Shown here in pieces: positions 1 to 6,515 of a stretch of DNA of 6,515 nt. The DNA is from Hohaiivirga sp031547465. GTDB taxonomy: Bacteria > Pseudomonadota > Alphaproteobacteria > Rhizobiales > Beijerinckiaceae. Both the position numbers and the translations under genes were made by a program. The DNA lies in NCBI GenBank assembly GCA_031547465.1, contig JAVBRX010000052.1, positions 1 to 6,515 of the forward strand. The letters run 5' to 3'. The first letter of the stretch is position 1. Each line of letters begins with the position of its first letter. A model generated the notes under the pieces. That model ran no database searches, was not told the origin of the DNA, and saw only the letters and a program-made list of their open reading frames with translations.

Positions 1-1797
1 ATCGTGCTGTCCGACAACCGTCATGCCGAGCGCAAGCGCGAAGAACTGATGTACGAAGGCGGCATCGAAGCCTTCGTGCGCTATCTCGACCGCGCCAAGA
101 CGGCACTGATTACAACTCCCATCGTCATCCACTCCGAACGCGACGGCATCGGCGTCGAGGCGGCATTGTGGTGGAACGATTCATACCACGAGAATGTATT
201 GTGCTTCACTAATAACATCCCGCAGCGCGACGGTGGCACACATCTTGCCGGTTTCCGCTCGGCCCTCACCCGGCAAGTAACGGGCTATGCCGACCGATCT
301 GGACTGTCAAAGAAGGAAAAGGTGACGCTGACCGGCGATGATTGTCGCGAAGGCCTGACGGCCATCGTCTCGGTGAAGGTGCCGGACCCGAAATTCTCCT
401 CGCAGACCAAGGACAAACTGGTGTCGAGCGAGGTTCGCCCGGTGGTCGAGAATATCATCAACGAAGCGCTGAATAACTGGCTAGAGGAAAACCCATCGGA
501 AGCCAGGACCGTGGTCGGCAAGGTGGTGGAAGCTTCTGCCGCCCGCGAAGCGGCGCGCAAAGCGCGTGAACTCACCCGCCGCAAGGGGGCGCTCGACATC
601 GCCTCGTTACCCGGCAAACTCGCCGATTGTCAGGAGCGCGACCCGTCGAAATGCGAAATCCTGCTGGTCGAGGGCGATTCTGCTGGCGGCTCTGCCAAGC
701 AGGGACGTGACCGTGCCTTTCAAGCGGTACTGCCGTTGCGCGGAAAAATCCTTAACGTCGAGCGCGCCCGCTTCGACAAGATGCTCTCCAGCCAGGAAAT
801 CGGCACCCTCATCACCGCGCTCGGCACCGGCATCGGGCGCGAAGAGTTCAACGTCGATAAATTGCGCTACCACCGCGTCATCATCATGACCGACGCCGAC
901 GTTGACGGCTCGCACATCCGCACCCTGCTGCTGACCTTCTTTTTCCGGCAAATGCCGGAACTGATCGAACGTGGTCACCTCTATATCGCCCAGCCGCCGC
1001 TCTATAAGGCAGCGCGTGGCAAGCAATCCCTCTACCTCAAGGATGAGCGGGCGCTGGAGGATTACCTGATCGACACCGGTATCGAAGGCGCGGCTCTACG
1101 ACTCGCCACTGGACTGGAGTTCCAGGGCGACCAGTTACGTGGTCTGATCGACGAGGCGCGATTTGTGCGCCAGGTGCTGCACAACCTGCATTCCCGCTAT
1201 GATCGCGCCGTGATCGAACAGGCGGCGATTGCCGGGGCGCTACGCCGGGAAATCGTTGACGACCCGGAGAAGGGACAACTGGCGGCAGCCTATATTGCCA
1301 GCCGCCTCGACACCATGGCCGACGAGACCGAACGCGGCTGGCGGGGAGAAACCCACCAGGGCGGCTATCTGTTCAGCCGGACGCTGCGCGGCGTGCGCCA
1401 GACCCTGAGCCTCGATGCGGCTTTGATCGCCAGCCAGGAAGCCCGCAGGCTCGACGAACGCGCCGGACCGTTGCAGCAGGTCTACGGCAAACCGGCGCTT
1501 CTCGTCCGCAAGGGCGAGGAAATGCCGATCGCCGGACCGCTGTCACTGTTCGACACTATTTCGACGCTGGCCCGCAAGGGCCTGCAATTACAGCGTTACA
1601 AGGGCCTCGGCGAGATGACTGCCCAGCAATTGTGGGAAACGACCCTCGACCGCGATGTGCGCACCCTTTTGCAGGTCCGGGTCAAGGTAGGAACGGAAGC
1701 CGACGATCTGTTCGTCAAGCTGATGGGCGACGTGGTGGAGCCGCGCCGTGAATTCATCCAGACCAACGCCCTATCGGTGGCTAATCTCGACGTGTAG
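1..1797 (+). CDS. gyrB: DNA gyrase subunit B, 5'-truncated by window edge
   Basis: Partial gene: the reading frame is open from base 1 and ends at TAG 1795-1797, giving 598 residues. GyrB is the ATPase and TOPRIM subunit of the A2B2 gyrase that introduces negative supercoils into DNA in the cytoplasm. Seen here: the transducer-domain motif QTKDKL with Q135 and K137; the TOPRIM motif EGDSAGGSAKQGR starting at E224; the metal-binding DADVDGSH with D298, D300 and D302; and QRYKGLGEM from residue 531. These spacings match E. coli GyrB (Q335/K337, E424, D498/D500) with a constant offset of 200, so about 200 N-terminal residues carrying most of the ATP-binding domain are outside the window. About 300 residues follow DADVDG, so the roughly 170-residue insert of the long (about 800 aa) proteobacterial GyrB is present (about residues 350-515). 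This length and the EGDSAGGSAKQGR wording argue for GyrB over ParE. The position equivalent to E. coli K447 is R247, which I take as natural variation. No frameshift or missing catalytic residue is seen. Confidence 0.97.
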   Translation: MVLSDNRHAERKREELMYEGGIEAFVRYLDRAKTALITTPIVIHSERDGIGVEAALWWNDSYHENVLCFTNNIPQRDGGTHLAGFRSALTRQVTGYADRSGLSKKEKVTLTGDDCREGLTAIVSVKVPDPKFSSQTKDKLVSSEVRPVVENIINEALNNWLEENPSEARTVVGKVVEASAAREAARKARELTRRKGALDIASLPGKLADCQERDPSKCEILLVEGDSAGGSAKQGRDRAFQAVLPLRGKILNVERARFDKMLSSQEIGTLITALGTGIGREEFNVDKLRYHRVIIMTDADVDGSHIRTLLLTFFFRQMPELIERGHLYIAQPPLYKAARGKQSLYLKDERALEDYLIDTGIEGAALRLATGLEFQGDQLRGLIDEARFVRQVLHNLHSRYDRAVIEQAAIAGALRREIVDDPEKGQLAAAYIASRLDTMADETERGWRGETHQGGYLFSRTLRGVRQTLSLDAALIASQEARRLDERAGPLQQVYGKPALLVRKGEEMPIAGPLSLFDTISTLARKGLQLQRYKGLGEMTAQQLWETTLDRDVRTLLQVRVKVGTEADDLFVKLMGDVVEPRREFIQTNALSVANLDV

Positions 1798-1847
1798 GGG
1801 ATTTTTCGGATCCGATCTGAACGGGAACCGCCTCAATCGGCGTTTCC

Positions 1848-1886
1848 TTGATGCGCGTTTCGTTCGGCGGCATTTTTCGCTACCAT
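1848..1886 (+). promoter_or_regulatory. Weak candidate promoter for the ABC transporter operon
   Basis: The 116-base gap after gyrB (1798-1913) is the only intergenic space large enough for an operon promoter. The best pairing I see is TTGATG (1848-1853) as the -35 box with CATTTT (1871-1876) as the -10 box, spaced by 17 bases. A second option is TTCGTT (1859-1864) with TACCAT (1881-1886), spaced by 16. Both match the sigma-70 consensus only partly. No clear operator or riboswitch fold is visible, and read-through from gyrB cannot be excluded because no strong terminator lies between the genes. Confidence 0.22.
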
Positions 1887-1903
1887 ACGCACAACAAAAC
1901 GTC

Positions 1904-1909
1904 GGAGGG
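1904..1909 (+). promoter_or_regulatory. Ribosome binding site of the substrate-binding protein gene
   Basis: GGAGGG lies 4 bases before ATG 1914. It decides the start. Upstream in-frame TTG 1848 and ATG 1851 would add a 21-22 residue leader with no comparable Shine-Dalgarno sequence and would push the twin-arginine signal away from the N-terminus. Confidence 0.75.
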
Positions 1910-1913
1910 AACC

Positions 1914-3131
1914 ATGACATTCACGGCAATTACACGCCGTACCGCCCTGGCCGGGCTGGCAACGGTGACGATGGCGCGATTCGCCGGGGCGCAGGATGTG
2001 AATGCGCCGATGATCTGGGGCGAGGCTAATTCCTACAGCCAATGGACGGCTTTCACGCTGCCGTACCGGCTTGGCTGGTCGCTCGCTCTCAACGAGATCA
2101 ATGCTTCGGGCGGAGTGCTCGGACGCCGGGTCGAGATCGAGTCGCGAGACGATGGCGGCACGCCGGGCGATGCGCTCCGCGCCGTCGATGAACTGGTTTC
2201 CCGCGACAAGGCATCGCTTCTGTTCGGCTCATTCCTGTCGAACGTCGCAGTAGCGGTGGCGGATTATGCTCATCGCAGGAAGATTCCGTATTTCGCGGTC
2301 GAACCGCTCACCGACGTGCTGACCCTGTCGCACGGTAATCGTTACACGTTCCGTCTAAGGCCAAGCGTCTCCATGCAGGTGATGATGCTGGTCGAGGAAG
2401 CCATGAATGCCGGGGTGAATCGCTGGGCGATCGTCGCACCGAATTACGAATACGGCCAGTCGGCGGCGGAAGCGTTCAAGCGGCTGCTGACCGAGAAAAT
2501 CCCAGATGCGGAGATCGTCGCCGAACTATACCCGGCCCTCGGCAAGATAGAAGCGGGCGCGACCGTTGCCGCGATTGAGCGGACGAAGCCGATAGGGCTG
2601 TTCAACGTGCTGTTCGGAGCCGATCTCATCCAGTTCGTCCGTGAGGGCAATGCCCGTGGCTTCTTCACCGGTAAGACCGTATTGTCACTGCTGACCGGCG
2701 AACCGGAATGGCTGCTACCGCTAAAGGACGAAGCCCCCGAAGGATGGATCGTCACCGGTTATCCGTGGCGCGCCATCACGGATGCAAAACACAAGGCATT
2801 CATCGATGCCTACCGTCTCCAGACCGGCGAAACACCGCGCATGGGATCACTCCTCGGCTACATGACACCGTTCATGCTACGCGATGCGATTCACAAAGCC
2901 GGATCGCTCGACGCCGAGAAACTCGTCACAGCCCTTGAGGGCATGGAGTTCGACACCATCATCGGGCGAATCGTCATGCGTTCCGAGGATCATCAGGCAA
3001 GCATGGGGGCCTGGGTGGGCCGTCTCGGACGCGACGAGGACGACATGCCGACGATGATCGACTGGCGCTACAAGGACGGCACGGCCTTTCTGCCTTCACT
3101 GGACCGGATCAAGGCCGAACGGCGGCAATGA
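1914..3131 (+). CDS. ABC transporter periplasmic substrate-binding protein, HAAT (LivJ/LivK-like) family
   Basis: A 405-residue protein that captures a solute in the periplasm and delivers it to the permease encoded next. The N-terminus carries a twin-arginine signal: TRRTALAG with R8 and R9, a hydrophobic stretch, then a likely cleavage after A26 (AGA/QD). This suggests folding in the cytoplasm and Tat export. There is no lipobox cysteine. The mature part has the Peripla_BP_6 layout: a first lobe with LALNEINASGGVLGRRVEIE and a following DD, then LLFGSFLSNVAVAVADYA and the NRYTFRLRPS strand, followed by a second lobe with VAPNYEYGQSAAEAFKRLL, NVLFGADLIQFVREG, EAPEGWIVTGYPW and DWRYKDG near the C-terminus. 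From recall, these late motifs mark a common proteobacterial subfamily annotated only as a branched-chain amino acid ABC transporter receptor; I know of no established ligand. The usual LTGxxAxxG loop after the first strand is replaced by a Ser/Trp/Tyr-containing segment (residues about 35-48), so the ligand need not be leucine. ATG 1914 is chosen for its Shine-Dalgarno sequence and the signal peptide. It is the first gene of the operon. Confidence 0.93.
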   Translation: MTFTAITRRTALAGLATVTMARFAGAQDVNAPMIWGEANSYSQWTAFTLPYRLGWSLALNEINASGGVLGRRVEIESRDDGGTPGDALRAVDELVSRDKASLLFGSFLSNVAVAVADYAHRRKIPYFAVEPLTDVLTLSHGNRYTFRLRPSVSMQVMMLVEEAMNAGVNRWAIVAPNYEYGQSAAEAFKRLLTEKIPDAEIVAELYPALGKIEAGATVAAIERTKPIGLFNVLFGADLIQFVREGNARGFFTGKTVLSLLTGEPEWLLPLKDEAPEGWIVTGYPWRAITDAKHKAFIDAYRLQTGETPRMGSLLGYMTPFMLRDAIHKAGSLDAEKLVTALEGMEFDTIIGRIVMRSEDHQASMGAWVGRLGRDEDDMPTMIDWRYKDGTAFLPSLDRIKAERRQ

Positions 3132-3159
3132 GGCTTTGCGCGGTTTCCATACTGCAGCC

Positions 3160-3166
3160 AGGGGGG
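3160..3166 (+). promoter_or_regulatory. G-rich ribosome binding site before the GTG start of the permease
   Basis: AGGGGGG ends 5 bases before GTG 3172. It is a G-run rather than a textbook AGGAGG. An in-frame TGA (3169-3171) directly precedes the GTG, so no start further upstream is possible. Starting at the GTG keeps the whole first membrane helix. Confidence 0.55.
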
Positions 3167-3171
3167 CTTGA

Positions 3172-5064
3172 GTGATCGACCCATCGTTCCTTGCCGCGCA
3201 GGTTCTGACCGGGTTGTCGAGCGCGGCGATCCTGTTCGTCATAGCCAGTGGTCTGTCGCTGGTGTTCGGGGTGACGAAGATCGTCAATTTTGCCCATGGA
3301 TCGTTTTACATGGCCGGGGCTTATCTTGCCGCGACCCTATGTTCACGATTGTCGGAGGCTGCGCCGCTCATCTGGAAAGCCTCTCCGCTGCCGTTCTTCA
3401 CCATTGCCCTCTTATGCGCCGTTCTGGTCGGCGGCATCGGCGTCGTGGTGGAGGCGCTGGTGCTGCGTCGCCTTTACGGCAAGCCGGACCTGCTGCAATT
3501 GCTCGCTACCTATGGTCTGGTACTGATGGCGGAAGACGCGATGGTGATGTTGTTCGGCCCGCAGGAAGTCACCGCCCCGCGCCCCGTGGCGTTTCGCGGC
3601 GCGGTGATGCTGTTCGGACAGCCGTTCCCGGTTTACGATCTCGTTCTCGCCGTCATCGGCCCGCTCGTGCTGCTCCTGCTACTCATCCTTCTGAAGCGCA
3701 CCCGGTTCGGGGTGCTGGTGCGGGCGGCGGCACATGACCGGGAAATGCTCGGCCTGCTCGGCGTCAACCACAAGCTCCTGTTCTCGATAACTCTGTTTAT
3801 CGGCGCAGGCCTTGCCGGTTTCGGCGGCGCATTACAGACGCCGCGCATCGCCGCTCATGCCGGGATGGACCTGGCGATCATCGCCGAGTGTTTCGTCGTC
3901 ACCGTGGTCGGCGGCATGGGCAGCCTGACGGGGGCATTTTTCGCTGCCATTCTTATCGGTCTATTACAGGCTTTGGGGATTCTGGTGTTCCCGAAGATCA
4001 CAGTCGCTCTGGTGTTCATCGTCATGGCTCTGGTGCTTCTGGTCCGCCCGCAGGGGTTGAACGGCAAGGTCGAGCCGCCCGGCAATGCCGAGAAGGCTGC
4101 GACCATCGCCGTTTCCTTAAGCGTCCCCCGCCCGCTTTGGCCGGTTTTCGTGCTTGTCGTCCTGCTGGCGTTGCTGCCGCTTATCGTCGATGCGCATACG
4201 CTCACGCTCCTGACCGAAGTATTCATTGTCGCGATCTTCGTCGCCAGCCTGCAATTCCTGGTGGCTAACGGTGGCATCGTCAGTTTCGGCCATGCGGCTT
4301 TTTTCGGCCTCGGCGCTTACGGCGCGGCCATTATAGCGCTCCAGTATGGCTGGCCGATGCCTCTGGCATTGCTGGCGGCCATTGTCGTCGCCGCCATGGG
4401 AGCGGGCCTCATCGGCCTGCTGCTCGAACGGCTGTCCGGTATTTATCTGGCGATGATGACACTCGCCGCCGCGCAGATCCTCTATGCCGGGGCGGTGGAA
4501 TGGACGGCGCTGACCGGCGGCGATAACGGCCTCGTCGGCATCTGGCCACCGCCCTGGGCGGAAAACCGGATCGTGTTTTATGAACTTGCCCTTGCCATTG
4601 CTGTTCTGGCGCTGACTGCGCTGATTTTTATCGCCAACACGCCTTTCGGGTACTCACTGCGAGCATTGCGCGACGCCCCCATGCGTGCCGAGGCCAGCGG
4701 CTTGCGCGGCAACCGCCAGCGCTGGCTGGCCTTCGTCATTTCTGGTGGATTTGCCGGACTGGCGGGCGGGCTTTATGCCTTCGCCAAGGGAACGGTCGGA
4801 CCATCGGCTCTGGGCATCCAGCAATCGGTCGACGCCCTGGCGATGATGCTGCTCGGCGGCATCGGCTCGGTTCTCGGTGCTCCGGTCGGCGCGGCGGCAT
4901 TCGTTTTCCTGTCGGAATGGCTCAAGCCCCTCACCGACTGGTGGCGCTTCCTGTTCGGTTTGAGCCTGCTCCTGATCGTGCTTGCCGCCCCGGACGGCCT
5001 GCCGAGAACGCTTCTTTCCGAAATCAAAAGCAGGATCGCGAGCCTGAGGAGGATACCCGCATGA
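3172..5064 (+). CDS. Fused LivH-LivM-type permease of a HAAT family ABC importer
   Basis: A 630-residue inner-membrane protein that appears to supply both pore subunits of the importer in one chain. Residues 1-297 are LivH-like: GLSLVFGVTKIVNFAHG and YMAGAY near the N-terminus, about eight hydrophobic segments, and an EAA-type cytoplasmic loop at about 184-224 (RAAAHDREMLGLLGV, then FIGAGLAGFGGAL). This half ends with the usual LLVRPQGL. Residues about 298-322 form a polar linker. Residues about 323-630 are LivM-like: NGGIVSFGHAAFFGLGAYGA (366-385), IYLAMMTLA, TGGDNGL, the second EAA-type loop at about 497-537 (RALRDAPMRAEASGLRGNR), and GGIGSVLGAPVGAA. Separate LivH and LivM proteins are usually about 290-310 and 300-430 residues, so both halves look complete. 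The linker has no in-frame stop and no ATG; the only nearby alternative start is TTG 4057, inside the LivH end motif and without a clear ribosome site. The fusion therefore looks real unless an indel has joined two frames. It starts 40 bases after the receptor gene and overlaps the next gene by ATGA. Confidence 0.94.
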   Translation: MIDPSFLAAQVLTGLSSAAILFVIASGLSLVFGVTKIVNFAHGSFYMAGAYLAATLCSRLSEAAPLIWKASPLPFFTIALLCAVLVGGIGVVVEALVLRRLYGKPDLLQLLATYGLVLMAEDAMVMLFGPQEVTAPRPVAFRGAVMLFGQPFPVYDLVLAVIGPLVLLLLLILLKRTRFGVLVRAAAHDREMLGLLGVNHKLLFSITLFIGAGLAGFGGALQTPRIAAHAGMDLAIIAECFVVTVVGGMGSLTGAFFAAILIGLLQALGILVFPKITVALVFIVMALVLLVRPQGLNGKVEPPGNAEKAATIAVSLSVPRPLWPVFVLVVLLALLPLIVDAHTLTLLTEVFIVAIFVASLQFLVANGGIVSFGHAAFFGLGAYGAAIIALQYGWPMPLALLAAIVVAAMGAGLIGLLLERLSGIYLAMMTLAAAQILYAGAVEWTALTGGDNGLVGIWPPPWAENRIVFYELALAIAVLALTALIFIANTPFGYSLRALRDAPMRAEASGLRGNRQRWLAFVISGGFAGLAGGLYAFAKGTVGPSALGIQQSVDALAMMLLGGIGSVLGAPVGAAAFVFLSEWLKPLTDWWRFLFGLSLLLIVLAAPDGLPRTLLSEIKSRIASLRRIPA

Positions 5065-5825
5065 CGGATTGTCTTCAGGTGGCGGAGTTACACAAGACCT
5101 TCGGCGGCGTTGCCGCTGTCGACGGTGTATCGCTCAGTGTCGGCAACGGCGAGACGGTGGCGGTGATCGGGCCGAACGGCGCAGGAAAATCGACCCTGTT
5201 CAACCTGATCGGCGGTCAGTTGCGCGCCGATGCCGGCAGCATCAGCCTGTTCGGGCGGCAGGTAGGCCGCTATTCGCCGCAGAAGCGCTTCCGGCTCGGG
5301 CTGGCGAGAACGTTCCAGATGGCGGAAATTTTCGCTTCGATGACAGCGTTAGAGAATGTGCAGACGGCTCTGACGATCCACGCCCGGCAGGAATTCTCGC
5401 TCCGGCCATTGGCGACAACCCTGTTCCGCAGTGAAGCCGAGGCACTTCTGGAACGATGCGGTTTGAGCGACCTCGGCGGCAAACCGGTTGCTGACCTCGC
5501 CTATGGCGATGTCAAGCGCGTCGAACTGGCGATGGCGCTTTCCAGTGGTCCGAAGTTCATGCTGATGGACGAGCCGACGGCGGGCATGACGGCGGACGAG
5601 AAGATTCCACTTATGGATCTGGTGCGACGCATCGGCGATGACACCGGCATGGCGGTCCTGTTCACCGAACACGACATGGGCATGGTGTTCGCCTATGCCG
5701 ACCGGATCGCCGTGCTGGCGCGCGGACGACTGATCGCTGAAGGCTCGGTGAATGAAATCCGCGCCGACCCGCAGGTGCGCAACTCCTATCTCGGTTCAGT
5801 CTCACTCCTTCCGGAGGCGCGATGA
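5061..5825 (+). CDS. HAAT family ABC transporter ATP-binding protein, LivG-like
   Basis: A 254-residue cytoplasmic ATPase, the usual LivG length, expected to pair with the next gene product and drive the fused permease. Seen in order: Walker A GPNGAGKST (37-45), Q-loop RTFQMAEIF (Q86), signature region LAYGDVKR (146-153), Walker B FMLMDEPTAGM with D170 and E171, and the switch histidine in FTEHDMGMVF (H204). EHDM at the switch and a start reading LHKTFGGVAAVDGVSL are typical of LivG rather than LivF. The signature differs from the textbook LSGGQ and from the frequent LivG form LSYGEQ; I recall YGD-type forms in relatives, so I read it as a subfamily feature rather than damage. ATG 5061 overlaps the permease stop (ATGA 5061-5064), and AGGAGG (5047-5052) lies 8 bases upstream. 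This indicates translational coupling. Confidence 0.95.
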   Translation: MTDCLQVAELHKTFGGVAAVDGVSLSVGNGETVAVIGPNGAGKSTLFNLIGGQLRADAGSISLFGRQVGRYSPQKRFRLGLARTFQMAEIFASMTALENVQTALTIHARQEFSLRPLATTLFRSEAEALLERCGLSDLGGKPVADLAYGDVKRVELAMALSSGPKFMLMDEPTAGMTADEKIPLMDLVRRIGDDTGMAVLFTEHDMGMVFAYADRIAVLARGRLIAEGSVNEIRADPQVRNSYLGSVSLLPEAR

Positions 5826-6515
5826 CACAAGGACTCGAAATAGAAGACCTTTCAGCCTTTTATGGCGCAGCGCAGGAAGCGTTCGGCATATCGCTCATCG
5901 TGCGGGAAGGCGAAGCGCGGGCGCTGCTCGGCCGCAACGGCGCGGGTAAATCGACGCTGTTCAAGGCGATCATGGGGCTTCTGCCGGTTCAGGCCAGGCA
6001 TCTTGCCTATGACGGACAATCCCTTATCGGCCTGAAACCGCACCTGATCGTCCGCCTCGGTATCGGCTATGTGCCAGAGGACCGGAGGATTTTTCCCGAT
6101 CTCTCGGTGGAGGAGAACCTCAGCATCGGCATAAGTCCGGCGCGGGGTGGGCGCGCTTCCTGGACTCTCGAACGGATATTTACCCTGTTTCCCAACCTCG
6201 CGATGGCACGAACACGTCCTGGCAACCGGATTTCCGGCGGCGAACAGCAGATGCTGGCCATCGCTCGCACTCTGATGGGCAACCCGTCGCTTCTGCTCCT
6301 CGATGAACCATCGGAAGGACTTGCGCCGCTGATCGTCGAGACCTTGGGCGAACGGCTGCTCGCCCTGAAGCGCGAGGGACTTGCCATTCTCCTTGCCGAA
6401 CCGAGCCTGACTCTGGCCAGATCTCTGTGCGACACCGTTTCGCTGATCGAAGACGGGGAAGTGCGCTTCGACGGAACGATGGATGCGTTTACCGCGGGGG
6501 ATTTTGCCAGTCGCC
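5822..6515 (+). CDS. HAAT family ABC transporter ATP-binding protein, LivF-like, cut at window end
   Basis: The second ATPase of the importer. The frame is open to the window end, giving 231 residues plus one base. LivF proteins are usually about 233-240 residues, so only a few C-terminal residues are missing. Seen: Walker A GRNGAGKST (37-45), YVPEDRRIFPDLSVEENL (83-100), which is the LivF form of the Q-loop region, signature ISGGEQQMLAIAR (137-149), and Walker B LLLLDEPSEGLAP with D161 and E162. The switch region reads LLAEPSLTLAR; LivF usually has VEQN or VEQD here, so P194 stands where Gln (or His in most ABC ATPases) is expected. ATG 5822 overlaps the LivG-like stop (ATGA 5822-5825), and GGAGG (5813-5817) lies 4 bases upstream, so translation is probably coupled. 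No stop or terminator is visible before the window ends, so later operon genes cannot be excluded. Confidence 0.94.
   Translation, partial: MTQGLEIEDLSAFYGAAQEAFGISLIVREGEARALLGRNGAGKSTLFKAIMGLLPVQARHLAYDGQSLIGLKPHLIVRLGIGYVPEDRRIFPDLSVEENLSIGISPARGGRASWTLERIFTLFPNLAMARTRPGNRISGGEQQMLAIARTLMGNPSLLLLDEPSEGLAPLIVETLGERLLALKREGLAILLAEPSLTLARSLCDTVSLIEDGEVRFDGTMDAFTAGDFASR

Noticed and set aside
607..1026. 139-codon open frame on the minus strand inside gyrB
   Set aside because: It is fully antisense to the conserved TOPRIM region; GC-rich codon bias produces such frames, and the translation resembles no family I know.
1..1797. ParE (topoisomerase IV) instead of GyrB
   Set aside because: The EGDSAGGSAKQGR wording, the constant 200-residue offset to E. 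coli GyrB and the long insert after the TOPRIM domain fit GyrB.
1807..1814. Perfect palindrome CGGATCCG just after gyrB
   Set aside because: An 8-base palindrome without a second copy or a wider dyad is not evidence of an operator.
1829..1845. Short hairpin CGCC-TCAATC-GGCG followed by TTT as a gyrB terminator
   Set aside because: The stem is only 4 base pairs and the T-run only 3; this could easily occur by chance.
1848..1913. Longer start for the substrate-binding protein (TTG 1848 or ATG 1851)
   Set aside because: No ribosome binding site of similar quality precedes it, and the extra leader would bury the twin-arginine signal; ATG 1914 has GGAGGG 4 bases upstream.
3168..3737. 189-codon open frame overlapping the permease in another frame
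   Set aside because: The translation is Arg/Gly/Pro-rich low-complexity sequence typical of shifted GC-rich coding DNA, and it overlaps clear membrane-protein coding.
3855..4277. 140-codon minus-strand open frame across the LivH-LivM junction
   Set aside because: Antisense shadow with a Thr/Arg/Ser-rich translation, no recognisable start signal and no domain.
6067..6435. 122-codon minus-strand open frame inside the LivF-like gene
   Set aside because: Ser/Arg-rich antisense shadow of a clearly conserved ATPase gene.
1..6515. Mobile element, CRISPR array, tandem repeats, phage or defence genes
   Set aside because: No direct or inverted repeats of useful length, no transposase or integrase motifs, and no composition change were seen; the coding content is fully explained by gyrB and one ABC importer.

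Overview
The window looks like ordinary chromosomal DNA from a GC-rich proteobacterium, most likely an alphaproteobacterium. This rests on recall of how gyrB reads in that class (C-terminal run VVEPRREFIQ followed by NALSVANLDV), on a base composition of roughly 60% GC judged by eye, and on a HAAT-type ABC operon of a kind common there. I cannot name a genus. All genes lie on the + strand, and codon use looks uniform, with no sign of a mobile element, CRISPR array, tRNA or rRNA.

Layout: (1) 1-1797 is the 3' three-quarters of gyrB, the DNA gyrase B subunit; about 200 N-terminal residues lie upstream of the window. (2) 1798-1913 is a 116-base intergenic region with a weak candidate promoter and a good ribosome binding site. 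(3) 1914-3131 encodes a Tat-type periplasmic substrate-binding protein of the branched-chain amino acid / amide (HAAT) family. (4) 3172-5064 encodes one 630-residue permease in which the LivH-like and LivM-like subunits are fused. (5) 5061-5825 encodes a LivG-like ATPase. (6) 5822 to the window end encodes a LivF-like ATPase, lacking only its last few residues.

Genes 3-6 form a tight operon: a 40-base gap, then two ATGA stop/start overlaps. They supply every part of one ABC importer: a periplasmic receptor, a membrane pore made from a single polypeptide, and two different ATPases. The substrate cannot be read from the sequence. Branched-chain amino acids, other amino acids, amides/urea and small carboxylates are all used by this family.

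I found no previously undescribed system. The points worth a second look are modest: the LivH-LivM fusion, a proline at the H-loop (switch) position of the LivF-like ATPase, a non-classical signature motif in the LivG-like ATPase, the unassigned substrate, and the placement of the operon directly behind gyrB.
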